This document shows positions 1 to 10,096 of a stretch of DNA of 38,205 nucleotides, one piece after another; position 1 is the stretch's first letter; each line of letters begins with the position of its first letter. Under the pieces are notes generated by a model. That model was given only the letters and a program-made list of their open reading frames with translations. It had not been told where the DNA came from and did no database searches. The stretch comes from Reyranella sp. GTDB lineage: Bacteria > Pseudomonadota > Alphaproteobacteria > Reyranellales > Reyranellaceae. The stretch spans positions 1 to 38,205 of the forward strand of contig JAKFVH010000279.1 in assembly GCA_021732285.1 (NCBI GenBank), given 5' to 3'. Position numbers and translations under genes: made by a program.

Positions 1-112
1 GGGCTGCGACGCCGTGGTGCTGGCTTGCACCGAGATCCCGCTGATCATCAACGACGCGAACTCAGCCCTGCCGACGCTCGATTCGACCCGCCTGCTGGCA
101 CGGGCGGCGCTC

Positions 113-160
113 AAGCGCGCGGTCCGGAAGACCATGACGCGCCACTGGAGTGGCGCGCCC
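113..160. repeat. Palindromic repeat family A, partial copy with hairpin
   Basis: The stretch contains the family A signature GCGGTCCGGAAGA, also found near 3061-3074 and 14418-14429. It is followed by a perfect 8-bp stem, CGCGCCAC (138-145) with GTGGCGCG (150-157) around a TGGA loop. It lies between the natural end of the racemase and the lon stop, so it could act as a bidirectional terminator-like structure. There is no U-run. Confidence 0.55.
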
Positions 161-164
161 CCAG

Positions 165-2530
<2,366 letters not shown>

Positions 2531-2534
<4 letters not shown>

Positions 2535-3004
2535 GGCTCGCCCCTCGAACGCGGCACCTTGGCCAGCCGGATCACCAGGCAGCCGTTGGCGACACCGCTG
2601 CGCGGCGTCTCATAACGGCCCGGCGGCAACGGGATGTGGCGCTCGAAGCGGCCCTGCGGCAGTTCCAGGCGATGGATGGTGGCTGTGCGCAGCTCCTGCG
2701 GCAGCACGCGCTCACCCGCGATCGAGAGCCCGCTGTTGTGGATCACGATCTCGACCTTGTCGGGATCGACGCCGGGCAGCGCGACCAGGACCAAAACGGC
2801 GTCCTGGGTCTCCAGCACGTCGGTCGGCGGCTCCCAGTTGATGCCGCGGCGCGAGACTTGCGGCGGGCTGAAAACCTCGCGATGCAGCCGCTCGGCGCGC
2901 GCCAGCATCTGCAAGGCTTCCGACCACATCCAGTTGCGGGGATCTTCGTTGGCCATTGGTCCCATATAGGAAGTGGTTTTGGGATTCGCATCCCCAGGGT
3001 TCAT
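2531..3004 (-). CDS. Small heat-shock protein, Hsp20/alpha-crystallin family
   Basis: An ATP-independent holdase expected to bind unfolding proteins in the cytoplasm. The alpha-crystallin domain spans about residues 58-150 of 157, beginning at WEPPTDVLETQDAVLV and ending with GCLVIRL in place of the usual GVLxIxx strand; ELPQGRFERHIPLP is typical of the family. The final codon overlaps the lon start by 4 nt. The start is uncertain: the ATG at 3004 has a GGAAGAG ribosome site that is itself the end of a repeat element, while internal ATGs at 2965 and 2956 would remove a non-conserved leader. It is probably co-transcribed with lon, and heat-shock control is likely by family, but I saw no clear RpoH promoter. 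Confidence 0.9.
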
Positions 3005-3007
3005 TCT

Positions 3008-3073
3008 CTTCCGGACCGCCGGCGTCTCGCCGGCTCAAGCTCATGAGCCGGCCGGAGGCCGGCGGTCCGGAAG
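3008..3073. repeat. Palindromic repeat family A, full copy
   Basis: A 66-bp near-symmetrical element. CTTCCGGACCGCCGG (3008-3022) pairs with CCGGCGGTCCGGAAG (3059-3073), with further nested stems (CCGGCG/CGCCGG and GGCTCA/TGAGCC) inside. It fills the whole gap between the esterase stop (3075-3077) and the Hsp20 start. It shares GGTCCGGAAGA with the copies at 113-160 and 14342-14429. Confidence 0.8.
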
Positions 3074-3074
3074 A

Positions 3075-4367
3075 CTAATTCCCGATCAGCGCCTGATAGA
3101 CCAGGTCGCGCAGCAGGTAGCGGTAGCGGAGCCGCGCCGCCGGCGACTGCATCATGAACACGACGTACAGGCGCTCCCGCGGATCGTGCCAGAAGTAGGT
3201 GCCCCAGGCACCGCCCCAGTAGTAGTCGCCCGGCGTGCCAGGCAGCGGATTGCGGCCCTGGTCGGTGCGCACGGCGAAGCCCAGGCCGAAGCCCTGGCCC
3301 ATGCGCGCCGACGGCTCGAGCGCCTCGAAGCGCCACATGTCGGCGCCCATCTTGATGTCCGGCGGCAGCGCGTCGGCCGTCATCAGGTCGATGCTCTTGC
3401 GCGAGATCAGCCGCACGCCGTCGAGCTGGCCGCCATTGGCGAACATCTGCAGGAAGCGGGCATAGTCGGCCGCCGTCGACACCATGCCGCCGCCGCCCGA
3501 CCGCCACTTCGCCTTCAGGGTGATGTCGGGGATGGTGGGGACTTCATTCTTGGGTCCCTCCTTCATCGGCTTGGCGCCGCGCGCCGCCTTGTCCGGACCG
3601 ACCTCGAAGGCGGTATCACCCATCTTCAGGGGCTTGGTGATGCGTTCCTCGATGAACTTGTCGAGCGGCATGCCCGAGGCGACCTCGACGACGCGGCCCA
3701 GCACGTCGGTCGACATGGAGTATTCCCAGGTCGTGCCGGGCTGGTAGATCAGCGAAAGCTTGGCGAGCTTGTCGGCCATCTCCTCGTTGGTCTGGTTGGG
3801 GTCCATCGCCTTGATGTCGGCGTAGGACCGCTTGAGCTGGTTGGCGCCCGCGGCGCCGTAGGTCAGGCCGGAGGTGTGGCGCAGCAGGTCCTGCACCGTC
3901 ATCGGCCGGGTCTGCGGCGCCTGCACGTATTCCACCGTGCCGTCGTCGTTCTTTTTCTCGACGGCAACCTTGGTGTCGGCGAAGGCGGGAATATAGCGCG
4001 ACACCGGGTCCTGCAGCGTGAGCTTGCCCTCCTCCATCAGCATGATGGCGGCCACGCTCACGATCGGCTTGGTCATCGAGGCGATGCGGAAGATGGTGTC
4101 GTTGGTCATCGGCGCCTTGGCGTCCTTGTCGCGGAAGCCGAAGGAATCGAACATCACCAGCTTGCCGTTGCGCGCGATCAGCACGACGGCGCCTGGTAGC
4201 TCGTTATTCTTCACGCCCTCCTCGATGCGGTCGCTGAGCCGCTTCAGCCGGGCCGCGACGAAGCCCACCTCCTCGGGCGACTGCGCCTTGGGAATGCCCT
4301 GAGCCGCGGCTGGCGGCACCAGTGAGGCTGCAAGCACAGCTGCTGCGACGAAGCGGATCATCGACAT
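3075..4367 (-). CDS. Secreted serine hydrolase, class C beta-lactamase-like/family VIII esterase
   Basis: A 430-aa hydrolase with a signal peptide (hydrophobic 5-20, cut near AAAQ-G). The class C fold motifs are visible: SMTK (Ser97 nucleophile, Lys100), YSM (Tyr216-Ser217) at the YxN position, and WGG (384-386) in place of the KTG triad. The YSx and WGG variants are typical of family VIII carboxylesterases and D-peptidase-like proteins rather than true beta-lactamases, so an ester or D-amide substrate is more likely than an antibiotic. A strong ribosome site, GGGAGGAAATACT, precedes ATG at 4367. It stands 64 nt after the HupE-like gene on the same strand and could be read from that operon. 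Substrate unknown. Confidence 0.9.
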   Translation of the reverse strand: MSMIRFVAAAVLAASLVPPAAAQGIPKAQSPEEVGFVAARLKRLSDRIEEGVKNNELPGAVVLIARNGKLVMFDSFGFRDKDAKAPMTNDTIFRIASMTKPIVSVAAIMLMEEGKLTLQDPVSRYIPAFADTKVAVEKKNDDGTVEYVQAPQTRPMTVQDLLRHTSGLTYGAAGANQLKRSYADIKAMDPNQTNEEMADKLAKLSLIYQPGTTWEYSMSTDVLGRVVEVASGMPLDKFIEERITKPLKMGDTAFEVGPDKAARGAKPMKEGPKNEVPTIPDITLKAKWRSGGGGMVSTAADYARFLQMFANGGQLDGVRLISRKSIDLMTADALPPDIKMGADMWRFEALEPSARMGQGFGLGFAVRTDQGRNPLPGTPGDYYWGGAWGTYFWHDPRERLYVVFMMQSPAARLRYRYLLRDLVYQALIGN

Positions 4368-4431
4368 AGTATTTCCTCCCGAACCTGACCCATCAAAGCA
4401 AAACGCCTCGGCTTGCGCGAGGGTGCTCGCT

Positions 4432-5463
4432 TCACACAGCGAGAAGGCGCTCGACCAGCCACACCGCGCCGACCAGCGCCACGATCACCGACAGGATCTG
4501 CGGCAGGCGCGGCAGGCGGCCGGGACGCGAGGCCCAGACGAGCGGCGGCATGACCACGGCGACGAAGGCCAGCTGGCCCAGCTCGACGCCGAGGTTGAAG
4601 CCGACCAGGGCACGCACAAGCGTCGCACGCGTGAGATCGAGCTCGACCAGCGCCGAAGCGAATCCCAGGCCGTGGACCAGGCCGAAGAGGCCGGCGATCA
4701 GCCAGCGCCGACCGGCGCCGCCCGGCGCCACCAGGTTCTCGACGGCAACCCAGACGATCGAGGCAGCGATCAGCGGCTCGACGATCGATGACGGCACGTC
4801 GACCAGGCCCAGCGTCGCCAGGCTGAGCGTGACGCTGTGGGCGACGGTGAACGCGGTGACGATCTTCACCGTCTGCCAGAGGCTTTTAGAGAGCGCGAGC
4901 AGGGCGAGCAGGAACAGCAGGTGGTCGATGCCGCCGATGATGTGCTCGACACCCATGCCGAGAAAGGAGGCGAACGTACCTGTGGCCTTCTGCTCAGGCA
5001 TCGGGCTGCCGCTCACCGCAATGCTCGCCTGACGCTGCCCCTTCTCGAAAACGACCTGCCTGGCGCCACCCGGCCATTGGATGTCGGCGATCGTGTGATG
5101 ATCGACGCCGAGCAAGGCGTCGATGCCGTCGCGAATCGAGAGGTTGCGTATGGGCGCCGCGCAGGCATACAGCACCACGACCTCGATGCTGGCGCGGCCG
5201 GCTGACGGCGGCCTCGTCTCCGCTGGAACGGCGGAGCAGGCCGCACCGTCGCCCTCGATCGTGACGTGCCGCGCCACCGCCGCCGCCAACTCGCGCAGGT
5301 CTCGCGTGGCGTCGCCCAACCCTTCGGTCGGCAAGGACAGCGCGTAGCGCACGGACTGGCCGGCGACCGAAATCGTGGCGTGGCCAGTGGTCCCGCCCTG
5401 GTGCGCGACGGCGGCGCCGGAAGCGAGCACCACGACCGCGAGCAGGACCCTCGCCCACATCAT
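4432..5463 (-). CDS. HupE/UreJ-type membrane protein with periplasmic N-domain
   Basis: A 343-aa protein with a signal peptide ending near AVA-HQGG, a periplasmic domain (about 21-160) and a C-terminal bundle of six or so membrane helices (about 165-340). The membrane part carries the HupE/UreJ_2 motifs with buried histidines: HIIGGIDHLLFLLALL (174-189), FTVAHSVTL (205-213) and FGLVHGLGFASAL (260-272). HupE and UreJ proteins are linked to nickel uptake; this longer branch with an extracytoplasmic domain is uncharacterised. The start is placed at ATG 5463 because it overlaps the upstream stop (ATGATG with TGA inside) and begins a proper signal peptide; the frame itself opens upstream at 5496. 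It is the last gene of a Gld-like ABC operon. Metal transport is a family-level inference only. Confidence 0.85.
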   Translation of the reverse strand: MMWARVLLAVVVLASGAAVAHQGGTTGHATISVAGQSVRYALSLPTEGLGDATRDLRELAAAVARHVTIEGDGAACSAVPAETRPPSAGRASIEVVVLYACAAPIRNLSIRDGIDALLGVDHHTIADIQWPGGARQVVFEKGQRQASIAVSGSPMPEQKATGTFASFLGMGVEHIIGGIDHLLFLLALLALSKSLWQTVKIVTAFTVAHSVTLSLATLGLVDVPSSIVEPLIAASIVWVAVENLVAPGGAGRRWLIAGLFGLVHGLGFASALVELDLTRATLVRALVGFNLGVELGQLAFVAVVMPPLVWASRPGRLPRLPQILSVIVALVGAVWLVERLLAV

Positions 5464-6014
5464 CGCGTCTTCAAGCCCTCCAGCGCCGCGGTCCACTCGG
5501 CGCCGATGAAGCGCGACATCAGGTAGACTTTGGGATCGCCATCGATCCGCATGTATTGCAGGAAGCCCTCCGGATTGAGCGCGCCGAAGCGCACGGTCAG
5601 CCCCTTCCCACCGCCGGCCCCAGAAAGCGTCGCCACGACCACTTGCTCGTCGAGGCCGAACGGACGGGTGTCGACGCCAGACAGCTCCTCCGCGGCGATC
5701 TCGCGCACCGGCGGCGAGCGATGCAGCATCTTGACCGCGGTATCGAGATGGGTTGCCGCGGCCCCCTCGACCGCGCCGCCGGGCTCCAGCGCCCAGCCGT
5801 TGCCGCTGCGCACCAGCACGAGCTGCCGGTCGCCGCGCCCGAGCGTGATCTTCTGCACGGCTTCCGGCTCGAGCTGCAGCACGCCCTTCGCCTCGAACTT
5901 CACGAGCTGGCGCTGCACCGGCTGGGCGCCGGTCACGACCATCGCGACGAGATAGGCCAGCGCCAGCAGGGCCAGCAGCGGCAGGGCGAGCCGTCGCAGC
6001 GCCACCGCGCTCAT
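5460..6014 (-). CDS. DUF4340-type protein, Gld-operon accessory
   Basis: A 184-aa protein with one N-terminal membrane helix (about 8-28) and a soluble, probably periplasmic domain. The pattern LEPEAVQKITLGRGDRQLVLVRSGNGWALEP followed by phrases such as FGLDEQVVVATLSG resembles the DUF4340 repeat unit found beside GldG-like genes. The start at 6014 is chosen because its ATG overlaps the stop of the GldG-like gene (ATGA); the longer frame to 6092 begins inside that gene with an implausible Arg-rich leader. Its stop overlaps the HupE-like start, so the three genes are translationally coupled. Known members of this arrangement carry one or more DUF4340 units; this is a short single-unit version. 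Function unknown. Confidence 0.8.
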   Translation of the reverse strand: MSAVALRRLALPLLALLALAYLVAMVVTGAQPVQRQLVKFEAKGVLQLEPEAVQKITLGRGDRQLVLVRSGNGWALEPGGAVEGAAATHLDTAVKMLHRSPPVREIAAEELSGVDTRPFGLDEQVVVATLSGAGGGKGLTVRFGALNPEGFLQYMRIDGDPKVYLMSRFIGAEWTAALEGLKTR

Positions 6015-7540
6015 CGCCGCCGCCACCAGACCACGCCGCCGATCGCGATCACCGTCAGCGGCAGCAGGATGACGATGAAGATGAAGAGCCACCGGCTCTG
6101 TGCGCCCGTCAGCAGGATCATCGGCGGCACGGGGATGCGCGTGCGCACGGCGGTGCCGCGCTCCTCGCGGGCGAGCCAGCGCACCGCCGCCACCAGCAGG
6201 TCGCTGTTCGCCATGTAGGGCAGGAAGGAGTTGCTGGCGAAATCGCCGTCGCCGATCACCACGGCCCGGAACGGCGGCGCGCCCGGTGCCAGCGTCCCCT
6301 CGGCGGCAATGCCCAGCACGCGCGGCCGTACGTCAGCGACCTGAGTTGCAGGGGCGGACGAGCCCTCGGTCGTGCGCGCCTCGGCGGCCGCCACCGGACG
6401 GGCGTAGCTGTCGCGACTGCTCTGCAGGATCGGTATCACCTCCACGCCGGCCGCCGGCTTGGTCAAGGCGAGAGGCCGGATGCCGGGAAAGAAGGTCAGC
6501 GACAGGGTGCGGGTGATGGGATGCGGATCGTAGCCGGTTACCGCCACCATCTCGGCATCGCGCTGGTAGTGGCTCAATGGATCGACGACCACCTGCTGCT
6601 CGAGCCGGACGCCGAGGTCGGACAGCAGCCGCGAGAGGCCCGCCTCCGGTGCGAAGCCGAGGTCGAACAGCAGCAAGGCGTTGCCGCCAGCCTCGAGATA
6701 GGACCGCAGCGCCGCGCTTTCCGCCGGCAGGAACGTGGTTCGCGGGTTGGCCGCGAGGACCACCGTGCAATCGGCGGGCACCGTACCGGCCGTCACCAGC
6801 ACAAGCTTGCGGGTGACGTAGCCCTGCGCTTCAAGAACCCGCCGTACCCGGCCAACGCCGTGGCCCGCGGTCTCGATGATTTGCGATGACGCCTCGCCGT
6901 GGCTGTGGTTGGCCACGGCCTCGAGGTGGGTGTGGAACTCGAATCCGTCCATCGAGAATTCGCCGTGGCCCTCCAGGAAGCACACGGTGAGCGAACGCGT
7001 GCGCAGCACGCGCTGGATGCCGATGGCAATCTCTGCCTCGTCAGTGCCCTGGATGAGGACGCGACGGCCGGCGGCCTCGACGATGGCGGCGTTGTAGAGC
7101 CGCACACCCTCGCGACGCGCCAGCTCCGGCTGCTTGTCGGGATCGACCGTGAGGACGGTGAGCATCGGATTGCGCCGGCCCATCACCTCCAGGATGTTGC
7201 GCGCGCGTTGCCCGATCGGATCGTCGGAGCGGTAGAAATAGGTGATGTGGACCGGCGTTCGCAGCTCGTCGACGACCGCCATCGCGGTGGCCGACGGCGT
7301 GTAGACTTTCTCCCGGGTAACGTCGATGTGGGTGTCGTTGAGGTGAAGCGCGACGTTCGCCAGCATCCACACGCCGAGCCCCGCCACGACGCAGCCCGCC
7401 GCATAGAGTCTCGAGCCGATGGCGCCCAGACCCGTCGCGAGCGGCAGCCGCAGCGCGACCGCGAACAGCACGAGCACGGCGACAAGCCAGCCGGCCGCCC
7501 ACAACAGCGCCGGGAGCTCGACGGCATGACCCTCGTGCAT
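6011..7540 (-). CDS. GldG-like ABC transporter auxiliary component
   Basis: A 509-aa protein with two N-terminal membrane helices (about 12-33 and 45-66), a large extracytoplasmic region and a C-terminal helix (about 484-504) ending WWRRR. HIDVTREKVYTPSATAM is the start of the GldG/ABC_transp_aux domain. LEGHGE and the stretch LLLFDLG also fit the family. In Bacteroidetes GldA/F/G form an ABC system required for gliding; in Proteobacteria the same trio occurs without gliding and its cargo is unknown. It lies 3 nt after the permease and overlaps the DUF4340 gene by 4 nt. Family assignment good; substrate not inferable. Confidence 0.85.
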   Translation of the reverse strand: MHEGHAVELPALLWAAGWLVAVLVLFAVALRLPLATGLGAIGSRLYAAGCVVAGLGVWMLANVALHLNDTHIDVTREKVYTPSATAMAVVDELRTPVHITYFYRSDDPIGQRARNILEVMGRRNPMLTVLTVDPDKQPELARREGVRLYNAAIVEAAGRRVLIQGTDEAEIAIGIQRVLRTRSLTVCFLEGHGEFSMDGFEFHTHLEAVANHSHGEASSQIIETAGHGVGRVRRVLEAQGYVTRKLVLVTAGTVPADCTVVLAANPRTTFLPAESAALRSYLEAGGNALLLFDLGFAPEAGLSRLLSDLGVRLEQQVVVDPLSHYQRDAEMVAVTGYDPHPITRTLSLTFFPGIRPLALTKPAAGVEVIPILQSSRDSYARPVAAAEARTTEGSSAPATQVADVRPRVLGIAAEGTLAPGAPPFRAVVIGDGDFASNSFLPYMANSDLLVAAVRWLAREERGTAVRTRIPVPPMILLTGAQSRWLFIFIVILLPLTVIAIGGVVWWRRR

Positions 7541-7543
7541 CGC

Positions 7544-8245
7544 TCAGCGCCGCGCCAGCGCCCGGACCGTCAGGAACAGGCCGAGCAGGATGACGGTGAG
7601 GAAGAAGCCGACGTCGGACACGTACATCGCGCCGACCGCGAAGGGCGTGAAATGGGCCAAGAGCGACAAGCCGAGCAGCCAGTTCTCGAAGGGGTGCGGC
7701 AGCAGCGACGCCAGCGTGTCGATCGCCCATAAAAGCCCGAACAGCCCGAGGGACACGACGGCGGCGACGATCTGGTTGGCCGTCAATGCCGAGATCATGA
7801 GGCCGATCGCGACCAGCGCCGCGCCCAGCATCATCAGGCCGACGTAGCCGCTGTAGATCGGCCCCCAATCCGGATCGCCGTAGACCCCCAGCACGGCGGC
7901 ATAGATCAGCGTGAGGCTCGCCATCGCCGCCAGCACCACCATGCAGGCGATGAACTTCGCGGCAACGATGTCGATCTCCCGAAGCGGCGCCGTCAGCAGC
8001 AGCTCGAGTGTGCCGCTGCGCCGCTCCTCGGCGAACTGGCGCATCGTGATGAGCGGCACCAGCAGGATCAACTGGACGGCCGACTGGAAGAAGATGTGCA
8101 CCAGGGTCGCCTGCTTGGCCACGATCAGCGACACGGTGAAGGTGTAGCCGCTCAGCACGATGAACACGGCGATCACCGCATAGGCGATCGGTGACGTGAA
8201 AAGCGTGCGCACTTCCTTGCCCACCAGCGTCGCCACCTGGGTCAT
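7544..8245 (-). CDS. ABC-2 type permease, GldF-like
   Basis: A 233-aa integral membrane protein with about six helices. It opens with KEVRTLFTSPIAYAVIAVFI and contains MRQFAEERRSGTLELLLTAP, the conserved cytoplasmic loop of the GldF/NosY-like ABC-2 permeases that docks on the ATPase. It is the membrane partner of the ATP-binding gene immediately upstream, whose stop overlaps its start by 4 nt, and it is followed 3 nt later by the GldG-like gene. Normal family length. Confidence 0.9.
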   Translation of the reverse strand: MTQVATLVGKEVRTLFTSPIAYAVIAVFIVLSGYTFTVSLIVAKQATLVHIFFQSAVQLILLVPLITMRQFAEERRSGTLELLLTAPLREIDIVAAKFIACMVVLAAMASLTLIYAAVLGVYGDPDWGPIYSGYVGLMMLGAALVAIGLMISALTANQIVAAVVSLGLFGLLWAIDTLASLLPHPFENWLLGLSLLAHFTPFAVGAMYVSDVGFFLTVILLGLFLTVRALARR

Positions 8246-8976
8246 CGCATCGCCTTTGCCTGCGTGAGGTCGAGGAACAGCGCCTCGAGGGGCGACGGTG
8301 CCGGCGCCGCCACCGTTTCATGGGTGATCTGCTCGACGGTCAGGAGCCGTCCGTCGAGCAGGATCGCCACCCGGTCGGCCGTGCGCTCGATCTCGGCCAG
8401 GATATGGGATGTCACCAGCACGGTGCAGTCCTGCGCCAGGTCCTTGAGCAGGCCGCGCAACTCGATGATCTGCCGGGGGTCGAGGCCGTTGCTTGGCTCG
8501 TCGAGAACAAGCAGCTCCGGCCTATGCAGCACGGCCTGGGCAAGCGACACGCGCTGCCGATAGCCGCGCGACAGCCGTTCTATGATGACGTTCCGCACGC
8601 CGCCCAGCGCCAGCCGCTCGACCGCGGCGTCGATGGCGCGGTCCAGGGTCCCGCCCGTGATCCCGCGCAGCCGCCCCATGAATCCGAGATACTCGACGAC
8701 GCGCATATGGCCGTAGAGCGGCGAATCCTCCGGCACATAGCCGATGCGCTCCCGGGCGGCGCGGGCCGCGCGCACGACGTCGATGCCGGCAATCCGGACA
8801 GTCCCCGAGCTGGGGTAGAGATAACCGGTAACGAGTCTCAGGATGGTGCTTTTGCCGGAGCCGTTCGGCCCGAGCAGGCCAAAGACCTCGTGCTCCTGCA
8901 CCTCGAAGGAAACGGCATCGACGGCCAATCGGGCGCCAAAGCGCTTGCTCAGCCGGTCGAGCGAAAGGACGGCCAT
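8242..8976 (-). CDS. ABC transporter ATP-binding protein, GldA-like
   Basis: A 244-aa ATPase driving the GldF-like permease. Walker A GPNGSGKST (36-44), Q-loop region around YVPEDSPLYGHM (a Glu stands at the usual Gln), signature LSRGYRQR (135-142), Walker B LLVLDEP (155-161) and H-loop VTSH are all present, so it should hydrolyse ATP. The LSRGYRQR signature is the form seen in GldA/CcmA-like multidrug-type ATPases. It is the first gene of the 8976-4432 operon. The ribosome site is weak; the 82-nt gap to the upstream lactonase gene must hold any separate promoter, and no clear one is seen. Confidence 0.93.
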   Translation of the reverse strand: MAVLSLDRLSKRFGARLAVDAVSFEVQEHEVFGLLGPNGSGKSTILRLVTGYLYPSSGTVRIAGIDVVRAARAARERIGYVPEDSPLYGHMRVVEYLGFMGRLRGITGGTLDRAIDAAVERLALGGVRNVIIERLSRGYRQRVSLAQAVLHRPELLVLDEPSNGLDPRQIIELRGLLKDLAQDCTVLVTSHILAEIERTADRVAILLDGRLLTVEQITHETVAAPAPSPLEALFLDLTQAKAMR

Positions 8977-9058
8977 AGTCAGCTCAGATACCCGGCAAGA
9001 CGGCGAAGCCCGGATCAGCCTCGCCGTTCATCAATCAAGAAAGCCCGGTTGCTGCCGC

Positions 9059-9934
9059 TCAGTCGTAGAACTCCGGCGCCTTCTTCATAGCCTTGAAGGC
9101 ATCCGGATCGTGAGCGGTGAAGAAATCTGCCTTCTCGTTCGCCATCGTCATGCGGATCCATTCGAAGGCGGTAAGGAAGCCCTGCGGGTTGTAGGCCAGC
9201 ACGATGTTCGGCGGGATGCTCTTCTCCACGTTCTCGCGCATGTAGACGTTGTCGCCGGTCAGGATGATGAGGCCAGTGTTCTTCAGCCGGACGGTCATCA
9301 TCTGGCTGCCGGGGGTGTGAGCGACCCAGCGCTTGACCACCAGGGTGCCGTCGCCGAACAGGTCGAGGTCACCCTCGAGCTGCAGCATCTTCTGGGCATT
9401 GGGGTAGTCGGTGTTCGGCGACCTGAGCGGCAGGACGTCGCCGATCATGTAGGGACCGCCCGTCCCGGCCTTCGGCCAGAACGCATTCAGGATCTCGTCC
9501 CTTTGCACGACGATCGTCGAGTTCGGGAACTTGCCGACGTTGCCGCCGTGGTCGAGATGCAGGTGGCTGGGCACGACATATTTGATGTCGTCGGGCTTGA
9601 GGCCGATCTTCTGGAGCTGCGTGTCGATCGCCACGTCCGGCGTGTTGACCGGCTTCAGGGCGGTGAAAAAGGCGCCCCAGTAGGTCGGATCCTTGATGAT
9701 CTTGTCATTGTTGCCGGTGTCGAAGAGCACGTTGCCCTTCGGATGCCTGATGACGAAGAAGCCGACCGGGACCTGGATGGTCGGCTCGTTCGGCGCGTTG
9801 TTCACCAAGGCGCCCTTGCCGATGGTAAGGGCGCCCGAACTGAAGGCGTACATCTTGATGTCCTGTGCTTGTGCCACGGACATGCAAGTGGTGATGGCGA
9901 TTGCGGCGATACCTGCTAGCGCCTTGTCCAACAT
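9059..9934 (-). CDS. Secreted metallo-beta-lactamase fold hydrolase, AHL-lactonase-like
   Basis: A 291-aa hydrolase with a signal peptide (MSVAQAQ cleavage region, about residue 24). The zinc site is complete: HLHLDH (124-129), a later His in AHTPGSQ, Asp in LTGDNVYM, and His in TAHDPDAF. Spacing and the pattern FDTGNND match the N-acyl-homoserine lactonase/quorum-quenching branch, but other lactones or esters are equally possible. The start at 9934 is preceded by GGGAGGAACGC; the frame extends to 10012 but that leader is unlikely. It is downstream of the cyclase-family gene on the same strand and upstream of the Gld-like operon. Confidence 0.9.
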   Translation of the reverse strand: MLDKALAGIAAIAITTCMSVAQAQDIKMYAFSSGALTIGKGALVNNAPNEPTIQVPVGFFVIRHPKGNVLFDTGNNDKIIKDPTYWGAFFTALKPVNTPDVAIDTQLQKIGLKPDDIKYVVPSHLHLDHGGNVGKFPNSTIVVQRDEILNAFWPKAGTGGPYMIGDVLPLRSPNTDYPNAQKMLQLEGDLDLFGDGTLVVKRWVAHTPGSQMMTVRLKNTGLIILTGDNVYMRENVEKSIPPNIVLAYNPQGFLTAFEWIRMTMANEKADFFTAHDPDAFKAMKKAPEFYD

Positions 9935-9971
9935 GCGTTCCTCCCGAAGTTGGTCGCATTGTTCTGGCATG

Positions 9972-9989
9972 GGCGGCTCGTGAGCCGCC
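9972..9989. other. Perfect inverted repeat in the cyclase-lactonase gap
   Basis: GGCGGCTC (9972-9979) and GAGCCGCC (9982-9989) form an 8-bp stem around two bases. It lies between the cyclase stop and the lactonase start, both on the minus strand, 38 nt upstream of the lactonase ATG. It could be an attenuating hairpin or an operator. Another imperfect stem (AAGGCCCCC with GGAGGCCTT, about 10046-10073) lies closer to the cyclase stop. No U-run follows either. Confidence 0.35.
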
Positions 9990-10096
9990 TGCGTATCACG
10001 TTCTTGCCACAATTAATGCTCGCGACCTTTGGCAAGTCAATCTGAAAGGCCCCCGTATGCACGGAGGCCTTCCAGGTATGCGTTGCACGCCGGCTG

